DNA of 64,000 nucleotides from assembly GCA_018907035.1 (NCBI GenBank), contig JACCIC010000029.1:2311001-2375000 (forward strand), given 5' to 3'. A program made the position numbers and the translations under genes. Of this stretch, positions 34,431 through 44,693 are shown in pieces. This DNA is from Sycobia sp. Sy_11 (Eukaryota > Arthropoda > Insecta > Hymenoptera > Epichrysomallidae). The number at the start of each line of letters is the position of its first letter. The first letter of the stretch is position 1. The notes under the pieces are model-generated. The model was not told the DNA's origin and searched no databases. It worked only from the letters and a program-made list of their open reading frames with translations.

Positions 34431-34985
34431 TCAGACCGTTTTTTATTATTTGACTTACATTTTTTTGTATGCAAGTCCTTTCCATCATTTTACTTAGGAC
34501 TCTGCTTATAAAATTGCTCCTGCAATTTGCACTCAGCAACTTCCCAAGTTGCCGGCGATTTATAAACATTCTCACTTTCATTCATATTGCTACCTATAAT
34601 CACTGCATCCGCAAGACCTTACCGTCGCTCAAACTGGTCACATTCATACGTAAGAGATGCCCGTTTATAGGGCCTCTCTTTCAGTCAAAACCCGCCTGGA
34701 AGTTACCCGTTTATAGGGTCTCCATCTCCATCATTCGTGGGAAACTCGTTTATAGAGTTTCCGATATACTTCCCAGTCCGAGTATGGCTATCTTACAGAT
34801 ATGTAGGTGTGTGAATGATGAGCGGGTGTGTAGACGGGCGAATACCACTATTTTCGCTCGAAGTTCTTGTCCACGGCCACTTATTCGTCTCTCATAGAAT
34901 TGCTTATTTCGTGACTGACCGCGACCGGTCGTTCCCCTATCCGCAACCCCGGGGACGCGTGTGGTAGCTGAACTCAAGGCCCCAC
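34431..34985 (-). other. 5' untranslated part of the minus-strand LINE
   Basis: The sequence lies upstream of ORF1 on the minus strand. It contains three spaced copies of a GTTTATAGGG/GTTTATAGAG phrase (plus strand 34663, 34710, 34750). No coding domain is seen. The LINE's 5' edge may coincide with the start of the AT-rich repeat at 34986. Confidence 0.4.
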
Positions 34986-35188
34986 ACTACGTTTATTATT
35001 ATTATTACAATTGTTATTATCATTACTAACTATTATTATTATTTTTACCATTATAATGTAAAATATATATTTATAATCTATAATTATTACCGATTATTTA
35101 ATATTTTGGTTGTTTTACTATATACTTAAGAGTATATGTTTATAATCAATTATTATAATTATAATTATTATTATCATTATTATTATTT
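34986..35188. repeat. AT-rich about 200-bp repeat, copy 1
   Basis: It starts ACTACGTTTATTATTATT and is nearly identical to 43358-43556 over about 200 bp. Differences are a few indels in (TTA)n runs and isolated substitutions (for example CTTAAGAG versus CTCAAGAG). It separates the divergently oriented LINEs. Confidence 0.9.
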
Positions 35189-35199
35189 CTAGAGGAAGT

Positions 35200-35607
35200 C
35201 TAGAGGTTAGAGATCTGGACTGTTGCGTGACGGAGGATGAGGTGTGTGAGGCCCTCAAAAGCAAACTGCCAGTGTAGTGCTGGAGGAGGTTGCTGCCGTG
35301 CAGCTGCTGAAGATCAGGTTTTTGCGAGTGGGCCTAGTGAATTGTCGTGTACGCCGCCGTGAAATAATGACGAGGTGTTACAGGTGCCTAGGCTATGGCT
35401 ACCGGAGCCATAGCTGTAAAGGCCCTGACCGTAGCGCCTGTTGTTATCTTTGCGGACAGAGAGAGCACAAGGTAGCGTCTTGCACCGCAGAACGTGAATG
35501 TTTTCTCTGTAAAGGTGAAGCGAAATCGGAGGGACACCGGCACGTTGCCAGTTCCGGCGTCTGTCCGACTTTTCGCGAGGCTCTCTCAAAAAGGGCTAAA
35601 TCGTTGT
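35200..35607 (+). pseudogene. R1-like LINE ORF1, C-terminal zinc-knuckle part
   Basis: The frame reads EIMTRCYRCLGYGYRSHSC, then CCYLCGQREHKVASC and CFLCKGEAKSEGHRH, a triple Cys/His array like that in R1-clade ORF1. Only the C-terminal third is present, so the copy is 5'-truncated. It stops at 35607, and ORF2 sequence (endonuclease) begins within a few bases in another frame. Confidence 0.75.
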
Positions 35608-35611
35608 AATT

Positions 35612-37230
35612 CTGCAAGGGAATATTAATCGCAGCAGGACAGCTGATCACCTCCTTTTTCGGCTTTGCCACGATACTGATGCTGATATATTAATTATCAG
35701 CGAACAGTATCGGAACAGAGAAGGAGTAGGTTGGTTCACCGATAACTTTGGAACGGCAGCCATTTGGATTCCTGACCCACGAAAAACAAAAGTAGAGGCT
35801 CATGGATGTGGAAATGGCTAATTTTGGGTACGATGCAATCGCATCACGTATGTGATTCGTTATCTTACACCAAACCAAGCCATAGTTGACTACCAGGTCA
35901 TACTTGATGACCTGGAAGACATCGTCAGAGAAATTAAAGGTGAGCTGGTGATGGTAGGTGACTTTAATGCAAGGCTCCAGGACGGAATTTCAGGAGAGGT
36001 GCTGAAAATAGTAGTTAAGGAGCATCCAGAACTCCTTCTGTCGATGTACAATTCGTGCTTTATGGCTGGTTTATTCTATTCTAGCTGGAAGGTGGCGAAA
36101 CTTGTGCTTATCGACAAGGGCAAGGGTCCGCCGGAGGCGCCCTCGTCGTATCGACCTTTATACATGTTCGATACAGCTGGAAAGCTGATGGGGCGTCTAT
36201 TGAAGCCGCAACTCCTCGGGGCTGTTGCTGCTGCCGGCGGCTTGACTGACAGACAGTACGGATTCCGAGGGGGCAGGGCAACGGCGGACGCAATCCTCGA
36301 GGTTGTCGATGCAGCGAGGCACACAGAGAGTAGTAATCACTACTCCCGACCTGTTTGCCTCCTGGCTACCGTTGACGTTCGGAATGCCTTCAACTCTGTT
36401 GGATGGGCAAACGTTTTGATGGCCATGGAACGAGACTTTCGGGTGCCGCCTTATATACTTCGTATATTGGGTGACTACTTTAGCGATCTATACTTAGTTT
36501 ACGAAACATCGGATGGTCGGAGAAGGAAAAAACTTATTTCCGGTGTAGCTCAGGGGTCTGTACTCGGAGCCGACATGTGGAATGTCTCATATGACGGAAT
36601 ACTCCGGATGCAGATGACTGAGGACACCTTTCTGGTTGGATACGCAGATGATGTAGCAGCTGTCATCATCGCTAGGAATTATGACGCTGCACAGATGCGA
36701 CTCAATCAGGTGATGCGTCGCGTGGAGAGATGGATGGAGAGCAATGGGTTAGAACTGGAGGGGGCGAAAACAGAGATCGTGCTCCTAACTAAGAAACGTA
36801 TCCCAAAGATACAGGTTGGAGTCACGACGACGAGTACCAAAGCAGCTGTAAGGTACCTGGTGGTGACGCTTGATTCTAACCTGACCTTGTGGGACCAAAT
36901 AAAAAAAGCGGCGGATAGAGCTGCCCGAGTGACAGCGCAACCTCGCAGGTTGATGGCCAATGTCGGCGGCCCAGCACCCTGCAAGCGGCGTCTGCTCATA
37001 AGGACAGCTGAATCCATCATGGATGGCAATCTGCGAAACACGCGCTCATCTGTAGGTCGGGGGACGTTAGTCTTTGCAGGCAACAAAATTGCCGCTGTAC
37101 ATTGCAGTCTCCGCTAAAGTTTAGCGCGGATAGCCAGTGAGATGGACTGGAGGCCGAGGAAGCTCGCGCCCCTACTACCTCCTAGAGAATGTCAGATTCG
37201 TCGCCGCCCTGATATTCAACCGATCGTGTT
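35612..37230 (+). pseudogene. R1-like LINE ORF2 with endonuclease-RT deletion fusion
   Basis: Endonuclease remnants appear first (DILIISEQYRNREGVGWF, about 35685). The open frame 35852-37117 (421 codons) starts with ELVMVGDFNARLQDG and switches directly near 35990 to RT sequence, skipping the rest of the endonuclease and the linker. RT blocks follow: KGPPEAPSSYRPLYMFDTAG, GLTDRQYGFRGGRATADAI, LLATVDVRNAFNSVGW, SGVAQGSVLGADMWNV and FLVGYADDVAAVI with the intact catalytic Asp pair. After the stop at 37117, a broken C-terminal part continues to about 37230. This fits a damaged LINE copy with an in-frame internal deletion. Confidence 0.8.
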
Positions 37231-37439
37231 GGAGCTGCCGTGAGTGTGGCCCTCACGAACGACGAAGTTACGCTAACGCGCTGCAAATCCACAATCTCGC
37301 GATCCATCCCGCGTATCCCTGGCTTCAGTGCTAAAGCGTGGCCAAAAAACTAGGGGGCAACCAGCGGAAATAAAAGGCAGTAAATCGCCGTTGTAAAGTC
37401 CGTGTGATACCAACGCTGTTGGATGTCACAAAAAAAAAT
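37231..37439 (+). other. LINE end to Gypsy primer site; LTR not identified
   Basis: This holds the remainder of the LINE 3' side and, by position, the end of the Gypsy 5' LTR (…GGATGTCACA, then an A-run before the primer site). I found no matching sequence beyond 42 kb, so the LTR start is unknown. Confidence 0.35.
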
Positions 37440-37457
37440 TGGGGGCTCGTCTGGAAT
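37440..37457 (+). promoter_or_regulatory. Primer-binding site, tRNA-Pro-like
   Basis: TGGGGGCTCGTCTGGAAT differs at two positions from the classic tRNA-Pro primer site TGGGGGCTCGTCCGGGAT known from gammaretroviruses. It lies upstream of the gag-like frame in the right orientation. Confidence 0.55.
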
Positions 37458-37600
37458 AGTAACAAATAGGTCGCGAGAACCAACGTTGCGAGCGCGCGCG
37501 TGCGTTTTTTTTGACGTGAATTTTTCGAGTTTCGGTGCCCATTTTTTTTGTTTTGATCCAGCTAGGATAAAGTTTTTAACAAATCATTTTTTTTGTTATA

Positions 37601-38299
37601 GTGGAAGGGCGGCGTTCAACTTATAAGCAAAGGAAAAATACGGTCCATAAGAAAATACAAAGGGAGAGAAAGTTGCTGATTCGCGGCCAAATTTTAGAGG
37701 CGGTACAAGTCCGGCGGGAAGAAAGCGGGCTTGCGCGGTTACCCGATCGCGAGCTCCAGGCGACCGTGTGGCGTGTATACCACCCCCTACACGACCACTA
37801 CATTCGGAGACTCAAAGCCCAGCGCCCGGTCGAGCGGGTAATCGCCGACCTCAAAACCCCGACATTCGTGGAGCGGGCACCACCGTGCCCGGTAAGAGTC
37901 GTCGGTAGTCAGCCGGAACCGAGCCGTCCCTCTGTATATAAGCCGCTGGCCTTAATACGAGGCCCGATAACGGCTTTGTCGCCCTTGGCGGAACTGATTG
38001 GCGAGCGCTGGACCCGTCCGCCCACGGCAACCGCTGACGCCGCCGCCTCACCCGTCGCCGAACCACAGCTGCCGCCGGCATCTGCAGATGCCGAGCCGCC
38101 CGGTCTATCGGCTGTCGCCCCGTCAGAGCCGACACCTGTAATAAATGAAGGGGTAAAAATCCCCACCCGCTCTCCGATAAGGCCTTCCGCGATAGCACCG
38201 TTTGGCACGGTGATATCGTTGAACGCGGCAGGTTGTCCACGGACACTCCGGGGTCCCAGCGACCGCGAACTCCGCCAAGCAGCTAAAAAACGAGAGTAA
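37601..38299 (+). CDS. Gag-like ORF of the Gypsy element, uncertain
   Basis: An open frame of about 230 codons lies 140 bp after the primer site. Its first codon in phase is GTG, with no ATG near the start, so the true start is unclear. The N-terminal half is highly basic (KQRKNTVHKKIQRERKLLIR). The C-terminal half is rich in Pro and Ala (ATADAAASPVAEPQLPPASA). I see no capsid domain or zinc knuckle. Position suggests a gag or gag leader; GC-rich composition alone could also keep the frame open. Confidence 0.4.
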   Translation: MEGRRSTYKQRKNTVHKKIQRERKLLIRGQILEAVQVRREESGLARLPDRELQATVWRVYHPLHDHYIRRLKAQRPVERVIADLKTPTFVERAPPCPVRVVGSQPEPSRPSVYKPLALIRGPITALSPLAELIGERWTRPPTATADAAASPVAEPQLPPASADAEPPGLSAVAPSEPTPVINEGVKIPTRSPIRPSAIAPFGTVISLNAAGCPRTLRGPSDRELRQAAKKRE

Positions 38300-38500
38300 A
38301 CCGGCGCGAGGTACCAGAAGAGCAGGACGCAGGTGGAAGTAGGAGTGAAGGCACTGCTACTCTCTCCAACTCTGTCTGTGACGCTTACGCCCACGACAAC
38401 GAAAGGAGGCGGGGGAAAATCGCCGCCCGAAAACTATTATTCTTCGGTCCAGACAGCGAGACCGAAGAGTAATAGCTCATACGCCCGCTCGCAAACGTGA
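38300..38500 (+). other. Short stretch between gag-like frame and pol
   Basis: No domain is recognised. The protease expected between gag and RT was not found here or in the first part of the next frame. Confidence 0.4.
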
Positions 38501-39535
38501 TTGGCCCATATAGCGGTAGAGAGAGCAAAGGTCTGTCCACCTCCGCCGCGCCGAGTGATTCGGCCCTCTGGCCAAGCATCGACCCCGCCTGCGCGCTCAT
38601 CCGAGTGGCGCGTGCAGAGAGAGAGAGAGAGCGAAGGTCCGCCCCCCTCCGCCGCGCCGAGTGATTTGGCCCTCCAGCCTGTATTTTCGGACCGACTAAC
38701 CAAGTTAATCGGACTTACGGAAATCAATAAGCTGCAAAAAGAAGAATACCAGCAAGCCGTGAAATTGTTGAAAAATAATCTGGATCGGTTTTATCTCGAA
38801 GGTGATGAACTTAGTACAACTAATGTAGTAGCTCATAAGATTCCCACAACAAACGATATTCCGGTGAGCACGCGTCAATACAGATTGCCGCATGGTCTGA
38901 AAGACGAGGTGAACCGACAAGTGAATGAGTTACTGCAGAAAGGCGTAATCAGACAATCTAGAAGTAGCTATTCGTCAGCGCTTTGACGACGTAATAAAAA
39001 GATTACGTAAAGCAAACTGGAAACTCGAACCCGGAAAGTGCAAAATTCTAAAACGAAAAGTAGCATATTTAGGACACGTTCTTAGCGAAGACGGATTAGC
39101 ACCCGACCTAAAGAACCTAGAAGCGGTACAGCGATTCCCGTGTCCTAGCACGATAAAAATGATCTATAATTTTTGGGTTTAGCCGCATACTACCGTAGAT
39201 TTATTAAGGACTTTGCCAAAATTTTTAAACCCCTCACCAAGCTTCTGCAAAGCAACGAACCGTTTGTCTGGGGAGAAAACGCAGAAAATGCGTTTGCATG
39301 CCTAAAAAGTGCTCTATGCACAGCGTCTGTGCTGCGATTCCCTGATATGGATCAACCATTCATTATCACGACGGACGCGTCGGGTTATGCGATTGGGGGC
39401 ATCCTATCACAAGGAAAACTCGGTAGGGATCAACCGATTGTCGTTTTTATCAACCGATAAAGTCGTTTATGACCCAGGAAAGACGAATGTTCACGCTGAT
39501 GCATTGTCACGTAACCCTGTTGAGAATTTAAACAT
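38501..39535 (+). pseudogene. Gypsy RT-RNase H relic with RT core deleted
   Basis: The first frame ends in the RT N-terminus (FYLEGDELSTTNVVAHKIPT, RQVNELLQKGVIRQSRSSYS). At 38982 the sequence jumps to the thumb (KRKVAYLGHVLSEDGLAPD), so the palm with the YVDD motif is missing. RNase H starts with LAAYYRRFIKDFAKIFKPLT and reaches FIITTDASGYAIGGILSQGK. A second deletion then leads to YDPGKTNVHADALSRNP, the end of RNase H. Two internal deletions and frame changes make it a defective derivative. The style resembles 17.6/297-type insect Gypsy elements. Confidence 0.85.
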
Positions 39536-40594
39536 AGTTACTCGGGGGCAAAGGAAAAAACAACTTAATCTTGATAAACCACTGGTGAATCCTGAAAACC
39601 CGGATCCTCATTGTACTGAGCCTCTCAAAATTCTGAAGGCATGTAGGAGGAATGCTAAGTTAAAAGCGATTACAAGTACTGTCCCAAATCACCGAATACC
39701 AGATCTAAAGTCCGAGGAGAGAATGGTGAGGATAAGACGCCGAATGCTTCTAATTTTTCAGAAGGAGTTAAAGATTTTCCAAGATTAAGCAAAGATGAGA
39801 GAAGTCGTACTGATTTTTCTAAGTCGGGAGTTGATATCACTGAGAATCGCGAGAATACGACGCCATATATTTCTAATTTTTCGGAAGGAATTAAAGATTT
39901 TCCAAGTTTAAGTGAAGATAAGAGAAGTCGTGCAAATTTTTCTAAGTTGAGAGTTGAGGGCATTGCCAAAACATCAAATAGGAAGATTTTAATGAAAAAT
40001 GTTCGTCCGCAATGACGTAAAACTAAGAAACAAGCCCAAGAACGCAACGAGAAAATGCAAGGAACTGAAAAAGCGACTATCAATAGCCAACTAAAATACA
40101 GCGGTCCAATTGATACTTTAATTTCTAGCCAGGGAAATATTGATGCTCCCGATCTGCAACAGATAGAGATAGGGACTATTTATGATCGAACACGTATTCC
40201 TAGACACGCAGCAAAATAAAGAAAACCAGCCACGTACTAAGATATATAAATTAAAAAATACTCAACCAACATTTATTCGAAAGAGAGATGTAACAAATAC
40301 CTCGCAGACAGGTAGCGAATCTACTAGCGAATCAGGCAGTGAATCGTATATATAATACCGCAAAAGCCCAAACGGAAAGGTAGAAAACCTAAAAAGAAAT
40401 TAATTACTTTAACGTCCGAAAATAATAGTAGTCAAAGTAGTTGTGATTCGGATACCTCTAGCAGCGAAAATCCAGTAACAACGGATCGGAGTAACCGTTC
40501 AGAACACGAAAAAGATAATGATAGAGAGAGCACAGCTGACGATAGGAGGACAAATTCGAAAGAGAACAAAAATAACTTCGTAGAAACCGAAGAA
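39536..40594 (+). pseudogene. Pol spacer between RNase H and integrase, with coding repeat
   Basis: An approximately 1-kb stretch in broken frames encodes a charged, Ser/Lys/Glu-rich region with no recognised domain. It includes the 123-bp tandem duplication at 39738-39983. Later parts are Ser/Asn-rich (SSQSSCDSDTSSSENP-like near 40420-40470). It seems to be a linker unusual in length for Gypsy pol. Confidence 0.45.
39738..39983 (+). repeat. Two-copy in-frame tandem repeat, 123-bp period (41 codons)
   Basis: TTCTAATTTTTCAGAAGGAG at 39748 recurs as TTCTAATTTTTCGGAAGGAA at 39871. AGATTTTCCAAG, GAGAAGTCGT and TTTTTCTAAG also recur at the same spacing. The period is a multiple of three and both copies translate to the same pattern (FSEG-KDFP). 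Confidence 0.85.
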
Positions 40595-42046
40595 TTGATT
40601 CAGTTTCATAACGATCATATTGTCTATTTCATCAATAATAAAGGGGAATCTTGCGATGAAGCAGCACGGAAGCTCGCCGAATCAAATAAAATTCCAAAGC
40701 AGCAATATGTAGAAGAAGCTAAAATAAGCTCGTATAAACGGAGCAATCACAAATTTCTAATTGCCCTAAGTATCACGGGCGATAAGCCCGAGTCATTATC
40801 AAAAATAAAGGAAAACATGCAAAATGTATGCAATGAGTTAAGAGCATTTAGTTTAGAAAGAAAAATCGAAAAATTCAGTATAGCTCACTCGCCAAACATA
40901 GAAGGGTTAGAATGGTGCGAGGTTATAGGTATTTTCTTAAATGAATTTAAGGATACAAGTATAAAGATAATAATTTGTAAAGGGACATTAAAATTTGTCC
41001 CACCTGATGACTGTGATCAGATATTCTACGAGAATCATAACTCAACTATTGGTGGTCATAGAGGCGTTTCAAAAACATATAACTGTATTAGACAGGATTA
41101 TTACTGGGATAACTTAAACGCAATGTATAGACTGCCAATTGAAGAAACTCGTACGTGTAAAAACAAGGCAACCCATGGTGATTACAAACGCTCCAGGTAC
41201 TAGATTCGAGAAAAAAGCCCTCGATATAGTGGGCCGATTGCCGAGAACAAGAATCGGAAACGAATATATCCTAACGATGCAGGATCAATTATCCAAGTAT
41301 TGTAAAGCTGTCCAACTGCCCAACGCGGTAGCGTCAACAATTGCAGATGCATTTATAAAAAGGTGTATTTGTATCTATGGAGCTCCGAAAGTAATACTTA
41401 CAGATCAAGGTAGAAATTTTTTTGAGTAGTCTCATGCAGCGAGTCGCAAAAAGATTCAGAATAAAGAAGGTCAGGATGACGACTTTCCACCCTCAATCTA
41501 ATGGGTTGTTAGAACGATCCCATCACGCGTTAGGAGAATTTCTGAAACAATACACAGGGAAGAATTACGAATGGGAGGAATGGGTTGAAATAGCGAAGCT
41601 GAATTATAATACGTGTATACAAGAAAGTACTAAACATACGCTGTTTGAAGTAGTCTTCGGCAGACTAGCTAGACTCCCCTTCAACGATCCCCTACGTGAA
41701 CCGGATCTTGTCCCAACCTATCAAGGATACGTAGAGGATTTAGTTGTTAGTTTAACTGGTATTAAGAGACTAGTGTACGATAATCTTATCAAATCTAATG
41801 AAATCGAAAAAACTGTATCACCGACATACAAAGGAAGTAAAATTTAGAGTAGGCGATTACGCGTTCTTATTAACTGGCCCAAAACCCGAGAAGTTATCGA
41901 ATTAATATTCCGGTCTGTTCCGTATATTAGAAATCATCGGAAAGAATAATATCAAAATTCAATACAAAAAGGGCAGAAAAATCGTTCAGGCAAATAGATT
42001 ACGTACATCGTATATAAACAACGACGCGAAAAACTTAGAATCATAA
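40595..42046 (+). pseudogene. Gypsy integrase relic with readable catalytic triad
   Basis: The frame 40595-41203 leads into the zinc-binding domain (YENHNSTIGGHRGVSKTYNC). After a frameshift near 41150, KALDIVGRLPRTRIGNEYIL gives the first aspartate and VILTDQGRNFFE the second. A one-base shift in the T-run at about 41420 is followed by FHPQSNGLLERSHHALGEFL with the glutamate. The C-terminal region (to 42046) is in several frames and includes KGRKIVQANRL. All three catalytic residues survive, but at least three frameshifts prevent a continuous product. Confidence 0.85.
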
Positions 42047-43340
42047 AGTAATAATACCTTTTAAACGTACACATAACTGGCAGTCTCCAATTAGAGAATA
42101 TGTACATATATGAACCCATATGTAAATATAACTAAAATATAAAAAAAGCGGATTACTAGCGTCATTAGTTTAGTATTTTTTCTTTATAATTTCTGAAATG
42201 ATAATAATGAATAGTAGAACGATGTAGCTATTATTTAAATACTGAAGTAATATTTATAAGTTACGGAGATTACAATACACAAACCTTGCTAAAATTGCAA
42301 TTAATTGTATCAAAGTCAAAAAAATATTTATAGAATTACGTGTCTTTTGTAATAGGTTCAAATTACAATCAACACTTGCGAGCATTTTTTTTCTTTCTCT
42401 AAATTTTTGTACGATCTATGCGTTAATTGAGTTGTAAAATGGCGCCTAACATTTAGAAGTTATTAGAAGAAAGAAGAATTACTACTGCAGCTGATACTCA
42501 GCGTGTACCTATACTACTTCAAGCGACAATAAGGAGGAAACAAGGAAGTAAATTCTAGAAGACCGAAGATCACGTTTGTAACTCAGTGTGATGGTTGATT
42601 GGGATCATTTCAATCCCCAAGCAACCATTCAAGGCGGCGGGTGTTGCGTCCAGCAACCATACATGTATTTTTGAGGCAGGCCAAAATCATACGCCGCGTC
42701 ATTGCTTATATTTCCCGACGATTTTTAAACGGGGGGAAGTAAGCAACGGAAATCGGGAAAGAGGAGAAGGCAATAAGTTATTAATAAGGAGAGGCAGCGA
42801 AGAAAGTGAAAGAGGTATGGCAACGCTGTTTGTACGCCGCAAAGAGAATATACATTGGAAATACAGTCTCCAGAAAATTCCAATATAATCCCTGGAAAAT
42901 TTTGGAGACGTATAAATAGTATACAAGGGTATTCGCCAATGTATATGGGCGACTAACTGCGTAGCTCGCGCCTCCCACCCCCAATAGAAGTTCGACCAGA
43001 TGCGGCCCGAACCGTACAGCTACGCTACAGGTCCGACCGTGGAGCGCACTAGCCGCACCAAAATTACGACTTGGACTGAAATGCTCCTCTGTACCTCCTC
43101 CACCGATGCTATCTTCCCGTTGGAAAGTCGGAAGAAAGCGAAATGCGCGCTTGTGCGTCATTTATGACTCGCCTTTGTATACAAAGTATGAAATCCGAGT
43201 GGCCGCCGAATATCATCAACGGTTTTGACGAATGCAACTTAACAGAGAGTTTTAAAATATATGATGAAAACTCGGAGCCGAAAAAAAATATTATTTTGAA
43301 GAATATTCCAGAATAAAATATGAAAACGTCGATCTGCGCG
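42047..43340 (+). other. Downstream flank of Gypsy; promoter-like sequence, possible 3' LTR
   Basis: The first part is AT-rich. From 42480 composition is balanced, and a TATA box TATAAATA sits at 42911-42918 with CpG-rich sequence after it (42950-43160). This would suit U3-R of a 3' LTR, but no matching 5' copy or TG/CA boundary was found. Confidence 0.35.
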
Positions 43341-43357
43341 TAGTTTACTATTACTAT

Positions 43358-43870
43358 TATTACTACGTTTATTATTATTACAATTGTTATTATCATTACT
43401 AACTATTATTATTACTTTTACCATTATAATGTAAAATATATATATAATCTATAATTATTACCGATTATTTAATATTTTGGTTGTTTTACTATATACTCAA
43501 GAGTATATGTTTATAATCAATTATTATAATTATAATTATTATTATTGTCATTATTATTATTTACGTATTTATGATCTATAATTTTTACAGAGTATTCAAG
43601 ATTCTAATTGTTTTACTATATTAAATAGTATACGATATAATTAATTATTATAATTATTATTATTATAGTTATTATTATTATTATCATTATTATTATTTAC
43701 GTATTTATGATCTATAATTTTTATAGAGTATTACCGATTCTAATTGTTTCACTATTATATTCGATAGTATACGTTTATAATCAATTATTATAACTATTAT
43801 TATCGTTAATTATTTTTTTATTATGATATTGCGAGATATGTGTTTGTAATCTAGAATTAGTACTATTAAC
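43358..43870. repeat. AT-rich tandem repeat, about 127-139-bp period; includes copy 2 of the 200-bp repeat
   Basis: TCTATAAT or TCTAGAAT recurs at 43448, 43575, 43711 and 43850. Each is followed by related sequence (ACCGATT..., TCTAATTGTTTTACTAT) and a (TTA)n-like tract. The first 200 bp match 34986-35188 almost exactly. Confidence 0.8.
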
Positions 43871-44031
43871 CAATTTATACTACTACGTTGAAGAATATTT
43901 ATTTGAAAGATTGAAGTTATATAATTAGGAACTTCAGACAAAGAACGCGTTCAATTAATTTTGTTTCTGAAAACGTACACTTAAGTGAAAATTGCAGGAA
44001 TTTTTAGGATATTCTTAAACATAATAGTATT

Positions 44032-44693
44032 AATTAATAAATATTTTTTATTGGTCTTACAGTCCAATCAATTTCAACCAAAAATAAAATAAAATAAAAA
44101 TAAAAATAAAATAAAAATAAAAAATAAAAATAATAATAAAAAATAAAAAATAAGAAATAAAAATAAAAAATAAGAAATAAAAATAAAAAATAATAAAAAT
44201 AAAAATAAAAATTAAAAATAAAAATTAAATTAAAAATTAAATTAAAATGATAATGACAGTCAGACTGTCCTTGTTTACATTCACCCCCGTAGACTAATCT
44301 GAAAATAAAATATTAGCTGAAAAAATTCTTTGTTAGTAAAGTGCAGTCTGACTGTCCCCAACACCCTTACCTAATTGAAGACTTGTCCAACGTTTCGAGC
44401 TCGCTACGGCTCCTCATCAGGGACTGATACGGGGGTGAATGTAAACAAGGACAGTCTGACTGTCATTATCATTTTAATTTAATTTTTAATTTAATTTTTA
44501 TTTTTAATTTTTATTTTTATTTTTATTATTTTTTATTTTTATTTCTTATTTTTTATTTATTATTATTATTTTTATTTTTTATTTTTTATTATTATTTTTA
44601 TTTTTTATTTTTATTTTATTTTTATTTTTATTTTATTTTATTTTTGGTTGAAATTGATTGGACTGTAAGACCAATAAAAAATATTTATTAATT
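44032..44693. mobile_element. 662-bp palindrome (foldback-like), about 260-bp arms
   Basis: The left arm (44032-44291) begins AATTAATAAATATTTTTTAT and ends CATTCACCCCCGTA. The right arm (44428-44693) is its reverse complement apart from indels in (AAAAT)n runs. The outer and inner ends match exactly. The loop is 136 bp. The words AGTCTGACTGTC (44346, 44453) and its complement GACAGTCAGACT (44255) occur near the centre. It looks like a foldback element or an inverted dimer. No open frame is present. Confidence 0.85.
44381..44421 (-). ncRNA. Hammerhead-ribozyme-like core
   Basis: The minus strand reads CCTGATGAGGAGC, then CGTAGCGA, then GCTCGAAACGTTGG, followed by ACAAGTC. CTGATGA and GAAAC are the invariant hammerhead boxes, GAGC/GCTC can form helix II with one bulged G, and a GTC suitable for cleavage follows. 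Penelope-like retroelements carry such ribozymes near their ends. Helix I is not supported (the bases before CTGATGA do not pair with those after GTC), so the motif may be decayed or coincidental. Confidence 0.35.

Noticed and set aside
32278..37230. R1 elements implying rDNA nearby
   Set aside because: No 28S-like sequence was seen around either copy; R1-clade relatives also occur outside rDNA.
37851..38727. Minus-strand frames opposite the Gypsy gag-like region
   Set aside because: They overlap better-supported plus-strand frames and are explained by GC-rich, Pro/Ala-rich coding sequence.
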